A stretch of 64,000 nt of DNA from Massilia violaceinigra. GTDB taxonomy: Bacteria; Pseudomonadota; Gammaproteobacteria; Burkholderiales; Burkholderiaceae_D. Location of the stretch: NCBI RefSeq assembly GCF_002752675.1, contig NZ_CP024608.1, positions 558,001 through 622,000 of the forward strand. Reading direction: 5' to 3'. The translations under genes were made by a program, and so were the position numbers. The notes under the pieces are model-generated. The model saw nothing but the letters and a program-made list of their open reading frames with translations. It was not told the DNA's origin and searched no databases. This document shows positions 32,653 through 41,654 of this stretch, in pieces (position 1 is the first letter of the stretch; each line of letters opens with the position of its first letter).

Positions 32653-33533
32653 ACGACCGCCTGCATCCAGCCGCCATGCCGCGCGCGCTCGGCCAACCGA
32701 TCCGCAATGCGATGACGATCGACGTCGAGGATTACTTCCAGGTGTCGGCGTTCGCGCCCATCATCGCGCGCGAGTCCTGGCCAGCGCGCGAATGCCGGGT
32801 TGAAGCGAACATCGAACGCATCCTGGCGATCCTGGCCGACGGCGGCGTGCATGCCACCTTTTTCACGCTGGGCTGGATCGCCGAACGCTATCCCGACATG
32901 GTGCGCCGCATCGTCGCCGGCGGCCACGAACTGGCCAGCCACGGCTACGGCCACCTGCGCGCCTCCGACCAGACCCGCGCCGAATTCGCCGACGACGTCG
33001 GGCGCAGCAAGGCCCTGCTGGAAGACATTGGGGCCCAAGCAGTGCTCGGCTACCGCGCGCCGAGTTTTTCGATCGGCACCGCCAACCTGTGGGCGCTCGA
33101 CGTGCTGCACGACGCCGGCTACCGCTACAGCTCCAGCATCTATCCGATCCAGCACGACCACTACGGCATGCCGGACGCGCCGCGCTTCGCGTTTTACCCG
33201 AACGGGCCCGATGGCTTGTTGGAGGTCCCAATCACCACCGCCATGCTGGGCCAGCGCAAGCTGCCGGCCGGCGGGGGCGGTTACTTTCGCCTGCTGCCTT
33301 ACAGCCTGTCGCGCTGGATGATGCGGCGCGTGAACAGCGACGACGGCCAGCCGGCGATCTTTTACTTCCACCCGTGGGAGCTCGATCCCGGCCAGCCGCG
33401 TCCCGAAGGCGCCAGCCTGAAAACCCGTTTCCGCCATTACGTCAACCTGCAACGCATGGAAGGGCGCATCAAGCTGCTCACGCGCGATTTTGCCTGGGAC
33501 CGCATGGACCGCATATTCTTAGGGACTAAATGA
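32649..33533 (+). CDS. XrtA system polysaccharide deacetylase
   Basis: 294 residues. NodB-homology domain with motif 1 in the exosortase version TIDVEDYF, motif 2 SHGYGH, and motif 3 GYRAPSFSIG. It also carries HATFFTLGWIAERYP and FYFHPWELDPGQPR near the C-terminus, both typical of the exosortase-associated subfamily. It should remove acetyl groups from the polymer or its lipid-linked intermediates. No signal peptide is visible. It is translationally coupled on both sides. Confidence 0.9.
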   Translation: MNDRLHPAAMPRALGQPIRNAMTIDVEDYFQVSAFAPIIARESWPARECRVEANIERILAILADGGVHATFFTLGWIAERYPDMVRRIVAGGHELASHGYGHLRASDQTRAEFADDVGRSKALLEDIGAQAVLGYRAPSFSIGTANLWALDVLHDAGYRYSSSIYPIQHDHYGMPDAPRFAFYPNGPDGLLEVPITTAMLGQRKLPAGGGGYFRLLPYSLSRWMMRRVNSDDGQPAIFYFHPWELDPGQPRPEGASLKTRFRHYVNLQRMEGRIKLLTRDFAWDRMDRIFLGTK

Positions 33534-34627
33534 GTTCGATTACCGACGCTGTGCAGGACCGCCCGACCACCAGCAGCGGCGCTGGCGCCACCGTGCATCT
33601 GTTGCGCGCCGGCGACGCGCGCGACATGGCGCGCTGGGATGCATTCGTGGCCGCCTGTCCGGAAGCGACGTTTTTCCACCGCGCCGGCTGGCAAACCATC
33701 ATCGACCGCGTGTACGGCCACAAGACCTGGTTCTACTACGTGGAACAGGATGGCCAGATCGTCGGCGTGCTGCCGCTGGCCGAGATCAAGAGCCGCCTGT
33801 TCGGCCATTCTCTCGGCTCCCTGCCGTTCTGCGTGCTGGGCGGCGTGGCCGCCACGTCGGATGCAGCCCGTCCGCTGCTCGACGCCGCCGCCGACAAGCT
33901 GGCCGCTTCGCTCAAGGTCGGCCATCTGGAATACCGCAACCTGCTGCCGGCGCACGCGGGCGACCCGGCCTGGCACCAGAAGGAACTGTACGTCACCTTC
34001 CGCAAGGCGATTACCGCCGACGACGACGAGAACATGAACGCCATCCCGCGCAAGCAGCGCGCCATGGTACGCAAGGGGATCAAGTGCGGCCTCACCGCCG
34101 AGATCGACCAGGGCGTGGACCGCTTCTTCATCGCCTACGCCACCAGCGTGCACCGTCTCGGCACGCCGGTGTTCCCGAAAAAGTACTTCGCGGTGATCAA
34201 GGAAGTCTTCGGCGAGGAATGCGAAATCCGCATCATCGTCAAGGATGGCGCGATCGTGGCCGGGGTGCTGAGCTTTTACTTCCGCGACGAAGTGCTGCCC
34301 TACTACGGCGGCGGCATGCCGGCCGCGCGCGAATTCGCCGGCAACGACTTCATGTACTGGAACCTGATGCAGGCCGCCGCCGCGCGCGGCGCGCGCATCT
34401 TCGACTTCGGCCGCAGCAAACTCGGTACCGGCGCCTTTGACTTCAAGAAGAACTGGGGCTTTTCGCCCACGCCGCTGGCCTACGAATACCGCCTGTACGA
34501 GTCGACCGAACTGCCCGACAACAACCCGCTCAATCCCAAGTACCAGCTGTTCATCAAGCTGTGGAAAAAGATGCCGCTGGCGCTGGCCAATGTCCTGGGC
34601 CCGCACATCGTCAAGAGCCTGGGCTGA
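33530..34627 (+). CDS. FemAB-family XrtA/PEP-CTERM-associated protein
   Basis: 365 residues with two GNAT-like halves as in FemAB aminoacyl transferases and peptidoglycan bridge enzymes. Recognisable parts are WDAFVAACPEATFFHRAGWQ, the central PRKQRAMVRKGIKCGL and YWNLMQAAAARGARIFDFGR with the following KKNWGFSP. The family is restricted to exosortase loci. The substrate is unknown; transfer of an amino acid or acyl group to the surface polymer or protein is the general expectation. Overlaps the deacetylase by four bases. Confidence 0.88.
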   Translation: MSSITDAVQDRPTTSSGAGATVHLLRAGDARDMARWDAFVAACPEATFFHRAGWQTIIDRVYGHKTWFYYVEQDGQIVGVLPLAEIKSRLFGHSLGSLPFCVLGGVAATSDAARPLLDAAADKLAASLKVGHLEYRNLLPAHAGDPAWHQKELYVTFRKAITADDDENMNAIPRKQRAMVRKGIKCGLTAEIDQGVDRFFIAYATSVHRLGTPVFPKKYFAVIKEVFGEECEIRIIVKDGAIVAGVLSFYFRDEVLPYYGGGMPAAREFAGNDFMYWNLMQAAAARGARIFDFGRSKLGTGAFDFKKNWGFSPTPLAYEYRLYESTELPDNNPLNPKYQLFIKLWKKMPLALANVLGPHIVKSLG

Positions 34628-34629
34628 GC

Positions 34630-35838
34630 GTGGACGACCTGCTGCTGCTGATCCACCGGATTCCCTACCCGCCCAACAAGGGCGACAAGATCCGCTCGTA
34701 TCATCTGCTCAAGCACCTGGCGCGCCACTACAAGGTGCACCTGGCGACGTTTGTCGACGACGCCGACGACTGGCAGCACCTGCCGCGCGTGCAGGCCCTG
34801 TGCGCGTCGAGCCACTTCGCCCGCCTGGATCCGACCATGGCGCGCGTGCGCAGCCTGGGCGCGCTGCTGGCCAACCGCTCGCTCTCGCTCGACTACTACC
34901 GCGACAAGGGTTTGCGCGACTGGGTCGCCAGCACCATGGCGGCCAACAAGATCGATCGCATCCTGGTGTTTTCCTCGCCCATGGCGCAGTATGCCGAGCC
35001 GTATCCGCAGGCGCGCCGCGTGGTCGACTTTTGCGACGTCGATTCGGACAAATGGCGCCAGTACGCCGCGCAGAAATCCTGGCCCATGAGCATGCTGTAC
35101 GCGCACGAAGCGCGCCAGCTGCTGCGCTACGAGCGCAAGGTGGCGCTTGACAGCGCGGCCGCGCTGTTCGTCTCGGCGCCGGAGGCGGCGCTGTTTCGCC
35201 AGCTGGCGCCCGAAAGCGCCGAGCGCACCGGCTTTTTCAATAACGGCGTCGATACCGACTACTTCACGCCGCACGCCGACTACCCGAATCCCTTCATCGC
35301 CGGCCAGCAGGCGCTGGTGTTTTGCGGCGCCATGGATTACTGGCCGAACGTGGACGCGGTGACCTGGTTCGCGCGCGAGATTTTCCCGGCCGTGCTGGCG
35401 CGCCATCCGGCGGCGCAATTCGTCATCGTCGGCGCGCGTCCTTCCCCCGACGTGCTGCAACTGGCCGCGCTGCCCGGCGTCACCGTCACCGGCACCGTGC
35501 CCGATGTGCGCCCGTACGTCGCGCATGCGGCCCTGTGCGTGGCGCCGCTGCGCATCGCGCGCGGCATCCAGAACAAGGTGCTCGAAGCTCTCTCGATGGC
35601 CAAAACGGTGGTGGTGTCGCCCCAGGCGCTCGAAGGCATCGCCGCCGAGCCGGGACGCGACCTGCTGCTTGCCGCGGACGCGCCGCAGTTCGTTGCCGCC
35701 ATCGGCCAGGCGCTGGATGCGCCACGCGCCGACATGGGCCGCGCAGCGCGCCACGCCGTCGAAACCCAGTATGGCTGGTCCAGCAACCTGGCGCCGGTTG
35801 TCTCCCTGTTAGAACAGATGTCCGTCGAAAGCGCATAG
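34630..35838 (+). CDS. PEP-CTERM/XrtA system glycosyltransferase (TIGR03087-like)
   Basis: 402 residues from GTG 34630. The N-terminus LLLLIHRIPYPPNKGDKIRS is the hallmark of this exosortase-specific GT4-type family. A second domain with FCGAMDYWPNVDAVTWFARE and the nucleotide-sugar signature GIQNKVLEALSMAKTVVVSP follows. It is a retaining GT-B enzyme that adds a sugar on the cytosolic face. The overlapping antisense and alternative frames are shadows. It abuts the FemAB gene (two-base gap) and overlaps the exosortase gene by one base. Confidence 0.88.
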   Translation: MDDLLLLIHRIPYPPNKGDKIRSYHLLKHLARHYKVHLATFVDDADDWQHLPRVQALCASSHFARLDPTMARVRSLGALLANRSLSLDYYRDKGLRDWVASTMAANKIDRILVFSSPMAQYAEPYPQARRVVDFCDVDSDKWRQYAAQKSWPMSMLYAHEARQLLRYERKVALDSAAALFVSAPEAALFRQLAPESAERTGFFNNGVDTDYFTPHADYPNPFIAGQQALVFCGAMDYWPNVDAVTWFAREIFPAVLARHPAAQFVIVGARPSPDVLQLAALPGVTVTGTVPDVRPYVAHAALCVAPLRIARGIQNKVLEALSMAKTVVVSPQALEGIAAEPGRDLLLAADAPQFVAAIGQALDAPRADMGRAARHAVETQYGWSSNLAPVVSLLEQMSVESA

Positions 35839-37385
35839 TGGAACAAGGCATTACCCTCAACCCGGCGCGCCCGGCCCAGTCTTATTTGCTGCAGTCGCTC
35901 CTGATCGGCGCCGTGCTGCTGTTTCCCTTCCTCGCCTACTTCGAGACGGCGGCGTCGATCGTCAACATCTGGGACAGTTCCGGCACCTTTGCGCACGGCT
36001 ATGTGATCCTGCCGATCAGCCTCTGGCTGATCTGGGGCCGGCGCGATGCGCTGCGCGCCATGCCGGTGCAGCCATGGTGGCCCGCGCTTGTCCTGCTGGC
36101 CGGCTGCGGCGCCGCCTGGCTGCTCGGCGAAATGGGCGAAGTGCAGATCGTGCGCCACTACGCCTTTGTGGCCATGCTGCCTTTGAGCGCGCTGGCGATC
36201 CTCGGTATGCCGATCGCGCGCAGCCTGGCCTTTCCGCTGGCGTTCATGCTGTTCGCGGTACCCTTCGGCGATGTGTTCATCGAACCGCTGATCGGCATGA
36301 CCGCCAACTTCACGGTCGACGCCCTGATCGCCACCGGCATTCCAGTTTTCCGCGAAGGGAACAACTTCAGTATCCCGACCGGCAACTGGTCGGTGGTGGA
36401 GGCGTGCAGCGGCGTGCGCTACCTGATTTCCTCGGTGACGCTCGGCTGCCTGTACGCCTACCTGACCTACCGCACCACCTGGCGCCGCGCGCTGTTCATC
36501 GTCGCCTCGATCATCGTGCCGATCTTCGCCAACGGCGCGCGCGCCTATCTGATCGTGATGATCGGTCACCTGAGCGGCATGACCCTGGCGGTCGGCTTCG
36601 ATCATCTGATTTACGGCTGGGTGTTCTTCGGCTTCGTGATGTTCCTGCTGTTCTGGATCGGCGCCATCTGGCGCGAAGATACCGCGCCCGCCGCCGATGC
36701 GGCCGCAGCGCCGGCCGTGCCGGACGCGCCGCCGGCGCCGCTGAACAAGCTGCTGCCGGCCGCGCTGGCGGTCATCGCCTGCGTCGGCATCTGGCCCGCC
36801 TATAACCACTACCTGGAAAAGACCGAGCCGGCGCCGGCGCCCGTGGTGCTGACCGAAGTGGCTACCCGTGCGCCGCGCGGCCCCGCCTTTGTCGACTGGA
36901 CTCCGGCCTTCCCGACAGCGAGCGCCGAACTGCAGCAGTTCCATGCGCAGGATGGCGTCGGTGTCGGCGTCAAGCTGCTGTACTACCGCAAGCCGCCCAA
37001 AGGCACCAAGCTCATTACCACCACCAACCGCCTGTCGCCGGTTGAAGATCCCGTCTGGCGCACCATCACCACCGTCGTGCGCGACGAAGCGATCGGCGAG
37101 CGCGGCCTGCGCCTGCGCGAGAGCAGCATGTCCGGCCCGAAGGGCAAGATGCTGGTGTGGCACTGGTACTGGATCGACGGCAGCACCACCAGCAGCGACT
37201 ACGTCGGCAAGCTGCTGCAGATCCGCCAGAAGCTGCTGCATGCCAGCGACGACGGCGCCGCCGTGATGATTTTCGCGCCGTACGACGAGAATCCGGAGCC
37301 GGCGCGGGTAGCGATGCGCGCCTTCCTCAAAGGCGACCTGGCCGCCATCGAGGCCGCGCTGGCCGCCAACACGAGGGCCAGATGA
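35838..37385 (+). CDS. xrtA: Exosortase A fused to an EpsI domain
   Basis: 515 residues from GTG 35838, which overlaps the preceding TAG. About eight membrane helices occupy residues 15-285. The exosortase active site is present: Cys190 in VVEACSGVRY, Arg235 in ANGARAYLIV and His256 in FDHLIYGW. After a short Ala/Pro-rich cytosolic or periplasmic linker and one more helix (LLPAALAVIACVGIWPAY), residues about 335-515 form an EpsI-like domain (WTPAFPTASAELQQFHAQDG, LLYYRKPPKGTKLITTTNRL). Many genomes encode EpsI separately. XrtA recognises PEP-CTERM proteins such as that at 21221-22165 and cuts and transfers them. Confidence 0.93.
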   Translation: MEQGITLNPARPAQSYLLQSLLIGAVLLFPFLAYFETAASIVNIWDSSGTFAHGYVILPISLWLIWGRRDALRAMPVQPWWPALVLLAGCGAAWLLGEMGEVQIVRHYAFVAMLPLSALAILGMPIARSLAFPLAFMLFAVPFGDVFIEPLIGMTANFTVDALIATGIPVFREGNNFSIPTGNWSVVEACSGVRYLISSVTLGCLYAYLTYRTTWRRALFIVASIIVPIFANGARAYLIVMIGHLSGMTLAVGFDHLIYGWVFFGFVMFLLFWIGAIWREDTAPAADAAAAPAVPDAPPAPLNKLLPAALAVIACVGIWPAYNHYLEKTEPAPAPVVLTEVATRAPRGPAFVDWTPAFPTASAELQQFHAQDGVGVGVKLLYYRKPPKGTKLITTTNRLSPVEDPVWRTITTVVRDEAIGERGLRLRESSMSGPKGKMLVWHWYWIDGSTTSSDYVGKLLQIRQKLLHASDDGAAVMIFAPYDENPEPARVAMRAFLKGDLAAIEAALAANTRAR

Positions 37386-38530
37386 CCGATATCCCCCTCG
37401 TCGTCCACCTGATCTACCGGCTCGATTTCGGCGGCCTGGAGACCTTGCTCGTCGAGCGCATCAACCGCATGCCGGCCGCGCACTACCGCCATGCGGTGGT
37501 GTGCCTGACCGACTACACCGCGTTCGCCGACAAGATCACCAAGCCCGGCGTGGAGCTGTTCGCCCTGAACAAGCAGCCCGGCTTGTCGCCCGGTACCCAC
37601 GCGGCGCTGTGGAAGCTGCTGCGCCGCCTGCGCCCGACCATCCTGCACACTTACAATCTGTCGGCGGTCGAATACGCGCCGGCCGCCATGCTGGCCGGGG
37701 TCCCGGTGCGCATCAACGGCCTGCACGGACGCGACGCCGGCGACCCGCAAGGGCGCAACCGCAAGCACAACATGCTGCGCCGCCTGATGCTGCCGTTCTA
37801 CGACTGCTGCTACGCCAATTCGGCCGACATGCTGGCCTGGAACCGCACCGTGATCGGCGTGGCCGAGAACAAGAGCCGCCTGCTGGCCAACGGCATCGAC
37901 GCCGACAAATTCAACCCGCAAGGCGGCGCGGTGCGCCAGTTCGGACCGGAGACGATTGTCATCGGCACCGTCGGCCGCATCCAGGACGTGAAGGACCATG
38001 CGACGCTCCTGCGCGCCTTTGTGCTGCTGCACGCGCGCCTGCCGCAGGTGCGCCTGGCGATTGTGGGCGGCGGCCCGCTGCTGGCGGCCCTGCAGGCCCA
38101 GGCCGCACAGGCTGGCGTGGCCGATGCGGTCTGGCTGCCCGGCGCGCGCACCGACGTTGCCGACATTTTGCGCGGCTTCGATATGTTTGCGCTGTCGTCG
38201 ATTGCCGAAGGCACGCCCGGTTCGGCGCTGGAGGCGATGGCAAGCGGCCTGCCGGTGGTCGGCACCCGCGTCGGCGGGGTGCCGGAAGTGATTGCCGATG
38301 GCGTGACGGGCGCGCTGGTGCCGCCGTCCGACCCGGTTGCCATGGCCGATGCGCTGGAGCGCTACGTGATGGACGCCGCACTGCGGCTGGAACACGGCAC
38401 GGCCGGCCGCGCGCGGGTCGAGCGTCACTACAACATGGCGGCCATGGTGGCCGCTTACGAATCTTTGTACGACGCCTTGTGCGAACATAAAAAACAATTC
38501 AGGAAGAGTGCGAAATCATGTGTGGAATAG
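37382..38530 (+). CDS. PEP-CTERM/XrtA system glycosyltransferase (TIGR03088-like)
   Basis: 382 residues, GT-B fold. VVHLIYRLDFGGLETLLVER is the family's N-terminus; INGLHGRDAGDPQGRNRKHN and the C-terminal EGTPGSALEAMASGLPVVGT (EX7E motif of GT4) follow. It probably transfers a sugar from a nucleotide donor to a lipid-linked intermediate. ATG 37382 overlaps the xrtA stop (ATGA). The end overlaps the amidotransferase gene by 13 bases. Confidence 0.9.
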   Translation: MTDIPLVVHLIYRLDFGGLETLLVERINRMPAAHYRHAVVCLTDYTAFADKITKPGVELFALNKQPGLSPGTHAALWKLLRRLRPTILHTYNLSAVEYAPAAMLAGVPVRINGLHGRDAGDPQGRNRKHNMLRRLMLPFYDCCYANSADMLAWNRTVIGVAENKSRLLANGIDADKFNPQGGAVRQFGPETIVIGTVGRIQDVKDHATLLRAFVLLHARLPQVRLAIVGGGPLLAALQAQAAQAGVADAVWLPGARTDVADILRGFDMFALSSIAEGTPGSALEAMASGLPVVGTRVGGVPEVIADGVTGALVPPSDPVAMADALERYVMDAALRLEHGTAGRARVERHYNMAAMVAAYESLYDALCEHKKQFRKSAKSCVE

Positions 38531-40422
38531 TCGGCATTTTTGATACGCGCGGTGCGCGCGAGATCGACCCGGCGCTGGTCAAGCGCATGAACGAAACCCA
38601 GCACCATCGCGGCCCGGATGAAGGCGACGTGTACACCGAGCCGGGCGTCGGCTTCGGCCACCGGCGCCTGTCGGTGATCGACATCCTGAGCGGCCAGCAG
38701 CCGATGTTCAATGCCGAAGGCAATGTCGGCGTGGTCTTCAACGGCGAAATCTACAATTACCCCGAGCTGACCGAGGAACTGCAAAAGCTCGGCTACGTGT
38801 TCCGCACCAAGAGCGACACCGAAACCATCGTGCACGCCTGGTCGGCCTGGGGCGAGGACTGCGTGCAGCACTTTCGCGGCATGTTCGCCATCGCCGTGTG
38901 GGACCGCGTCAAGCAGACCATGTTCATGGCGCGCGACCGCCTCGGCGTCAAACCGTTTTACTACGCCGTGCTGCCGGACGGGATGTTCATCTTCGGCTCC
39001 GAGCTCAAGTCGCTGCGTGCCCACCCGGACCTGCCGCGCGCGATCGACCCGCGCGCCGTGGAAGACTATTTCGCCTACGGCTACGTGCCGGAACCGAAAA
39101 CCATCTACAGCAGCGCTTTCAAGCTATCGCCCGGTTTTTGCCTGACCGTGAAAATCGGCCAGCCGATCCCGCAGCCGCGCCAGTTCTGGGACGTGCCGTT
39201 CAAGCTGCACGGTGCCATGACCCAGAGCGACGCCGAGGGCGAGTTGGTGGTGCGCCTGCGCGAAGCGGTCAAGATCCGCCTCAAGGCCGAAGTGCCGCTG
39301 GGCGCGTTTTTGTCGGGTGGCGTCGATTCGAGCGCCATCGTGGCCATGATGGCCGGCCTGATGAAGGACCCGGTCAACACCTGCTCGATTGCGTTCAACG
39401 ACAAGGCATTCGACGAGTCGGAGTACGCGGAACAGGTGGCGCGCCAGTACAAGACGCACCACCATACCGAAACGGTCGACACCGACGACTACGCGCTGCT
39501 CGACACCCTGGCCGACCTGTACGACGAGCCGTATGCCGACAGCTCCGCCATTCCGACCTACCGCGTGTGCCAATTGGCGCGCAAACGCGTGACGGTGGCG
39601 CTGTCGGGCGACGGCGGCGACGAAAACCTGGCCGGCTACCGCCGCTACCGCTACGCCATGGCCGAGGACAGCGTGCGTTCGCGCCTGCCGACCGGCCTGC
39701 GCAAGCTGGTTTTCGGCCCGCTCGGAAAATACTATCCCAAGGCCGACTGGGCGCCGCGCATGTTCCGCGCCAAGACCACCTTCGAGGCGCTCTCGCGCGA
39801 TCTGGTCGAGGGTTACTTCCATGGTGTGTCGATCATGTCCGACGCCATGCGCGCGCAGTTGTTCACCCCAGCCTTCCAAAAACAGTTGCAGGGCTACCGC
39901 GCAATCGACGTGATGCAGGGCCACGCCGCCAAATCGCCAACCGACGATCCGCTGTCGATGATCCAGTACCTCGACATGAAAACCTACCTGCCGGGCGACA
40001 TTCTCACCAAGGTCGACCGCGCCAGCATGGCGCATGCGCTCGAAGTGCGCGTGCCGCTGCTGGACCATAAGCTGGTGGAGTGGATTTCGGGCCTGCCGCC
40101 GGAAATGAAGCTGCGCGGCAGCGAAGGCAAGTACATCTTCAAGAAAAGCCTGGAGCAGTACCTGCCCAACGATATTTTGTACCGCAAGAAGATGGGCTTC
40201 GCGGTGCCGCTGGCGGGGTGGTTCCGCGGCCCGCTGCGCCAGCGCGTGCGCGATTCGCTGCTTGGCGAAACGCTCAAGGATACCGGCATCTTCAACATCG
40301 ATTACCTGACCGAGATGGTCGAGCAGCACGAGTCTGGCCGGCGCGATTACAGCGCTCCGATCTGGACCCTGCTGATGTTTGAAGCCTTCCTGCGCAAAGA
40401 GCTGCTGGGAGCGGGAGCATGA
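38518..40422 (+). CDS. XrtA/PEP-CTERM system amidotransferase (asparagine synthase-like)
   Basis: 634 residues. MCGIVGIFDT gives the N-terminal nucleophile Cys2 of a class II glutamine amidotransferase, followed by HHRGPDEGDVY and FNGEIYNY. The second half is an asparagine-synthase ATP-pyrophosphatase domain with the P-loop LSGGVDSSAIVAMM and SGDGGDENLAGYRRY. It therefore transfers ammonia from glutamine to an activated carboxylate, probably amidating a sugar acid of the exopolysaccharide. GGAAGAG lies seven bases upstream. Confidence 0.92.
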   Translation: MCGIVGIFDTRGAREIDPALVKRMNETQHHRGPDEGDVYTEPGVGFGHRRLSVIDILSGQQPMFNAEGNVGVVFNGEIYNYPELTEELQKLGYVFRTKSDTETIVHAWSAWGEDCVQHFRGMFAIAVWDRVKQTMFMARDRLGVKPFYYAVLPDGMFIFGSELKSLRAHPDLPRAIDPRAVEDYFAYGYVPEPKTIYSSAFKLSPGFCLTVKIGQPIPQPRQFWDVPFKLHGAMTQSDAEGELVVRLREAVKIRLKAEVPLGAFLSGGVDSSAIVAMMAGLMKDPVNTCSIAFNDKAFDESEYAEQVARQYKTHHHTETVDTDDYALLDTLADLYDEPYADSSAIPTYRVCQLARKRVTVALSGDGGDENLAGYRRYRYAMAEDSVRSRLPTGLRKLVFGPLGKYYPKADWAPRMFRAKTTFEALSRDLVEGYFHGVSIMSDAMRAQLFTPAFQKQLQGYRAIDVMQGHAAKSPTDDPLSMIQYLDMKTYLPGDILTKVDRASMAHALEVRVPLLDHKLVEWISGLPPEMKLRGSEGKYIFKKSLEQYLPNDILYRKKMGFAVPLAGWFRGPLRQRVRDSLLGETLKDTGIFNIDYLTEMVEQHESGRRDYSAPIWTLLMFEAFLRKELLGAGA

Positions 40423-41654
40423 CGGTGGCGGGCGAGCCGTTGCGCATTCTGCACGTGCTGGACCACTCCATTCCGCTCCACAGCGGCTACACCTTCCGCA
40501 CGCGCGCGATCCTGAACGAACAGCGCGCGCTGGGATGGGACACCTTTCACGTCACCAGCCCCAAACAGGGGATGACCCAGGCCGCCTTCGAACACGTCGA
40601 CGGCCTCGATTTCTTCCGCACGGCTGCGGCGGGCGGCCCGCTATCGCGCCTGCCGGTGTTCAACCAGGTCGCCGTCATCGACGTGCTGGAAGACCGCCTG
40701 CTCAACGTCGCGCGCGAGGTCAAGCCCGACGTGCTGCACGCGCATTCGCCGGCGCTCAATGCCGTCGCCGCCCTGCGCGTGGGGCGCCGCCTCGGCATTC
40801 CGGTGGTGTATGAAATCCGCGCCTTCTGGGAAGACGCCGCCGTCGATCACGGCACCAGCCGCGAATGGGGCCTGCGCTACCGCATGACGCGCGCGCTGGA
40901 AACCTACGCGCTCAAACGTGTCGACGCCGCCACCACCATCTGCGAAGGCTTGCGCGCCGAGATCGTCGGGCGCGGCATCCCGGCCGAAAAAATCACCGTG
41001 ATTCCGAACGCAGTCGACGTGGCCGACTTCAGCGTCGACGGCGCGCGCGACGAGTCGCTGGCCTTGCGCCTGCACCTCGACGGCAAGTCGGTACTCGGCT
41101 TCATCGGCTCGTTCTACGCCTACGAAGGCCTGGACGTGCTGCTGCGCGCGCTGCCGGCCATGCTGGCGGCGAACCCCGACATCCGCGTGCTGCTGGTCGG
41201 CGGTGGACCGCAGGACGCGGCGCTCAAGGCGCTGGCCAAGCAACTGGGTGTGGCCGATCAGGTGGTGTTCACCGGCCGTGTGCCGCACGACCAGGTGCAG
41301 CGCTATTACAACCTGGTCGACGTGCTGGTGTATCCGCGCCTGAAGATGCGCCTGACGGACCTGGTCACGCCGCTCAAACCGCTCGAAGCGATGGCCCAGG
41401 GCCGCTTGCTGGCCGCATCCGACGTGGGCGGCCACCGCGAACTGATCGACGACGGCCAGACCGGCATCCTGTTCGCCGCCGGCGACCCGGCCGCGCTGGC
41501 GCACAAGGTGCTGGCCCTCCTGGGCGCGCCGGAGCGCTGGGCTGCGCTGCGCGCCAATGGCCGCGCCTTCGTGGAGCGCGAACGCACCTGGACCGCCAGC
41601 GTGGCGCGCTACAAGGCGGTGTATGGCTCGCTCAAGCGCGCCGGCGACGAATGA
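40419..41654 (+). CDS. PEP-CTERM/XrtA system glycosyltransferase (TIGR04063-like)
   Basis: 411 residues. ILHVLDHSIPLHSGYTFRTR marks the exosortase A glycosyltransferase group. The second GT-B domain has FIGSFYAYEGLDVLLRALPA, VGGGPQDAALKALAKQL and a GT4-type LVTPLKPLEAMAQGRLLAAS. It overlaps neighbours on both sides by four bases (ATGA), so it is translated in a chain with them. Sugar specificity cannot be told. Confidence 0.9.
   Translation: MTVAGEPLRILHVLDHSIPLHSGYTFRTRAILNEQRALGWDTFHVTSPKQGMTQAAFEHVDGLDFFRTAAAGGPLSRLPVFNQVAVIDVLEDRLLNVAREVKPDVLHAHSPALNAVAALRVGRRLGIPVVYEIRAFWEDAAVDHGTSREWGLRYRMTRALETYALKRVDAATTICEGLRAEIVGRGIPAEKITVIPNAVDVADFSVDGARDESLALRLHLDGKSVLGFIGSFYAYEGLDVLLRALPAMLAANPDIRVLLVGGGPQDAALKALAKQLGVADQVVFTGRVPHDQVQRYYNLVDVLVYPRLKMRLTDLVTPLKPLEAMAQGRLLAASDVGGHRELIDDGQTGILFAAGDPAALAHKVLALLGAPERWAALRANGRAFVERERTWTASVARYKAVYGSLKRAGDE

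Noticed and set aside
35337..37241. 634-codon minus-strand frame across xrtA.
   Set aside because: Composition is rich in His/Gln/Arg and it lies opposite the exosortase with its conserved active site.
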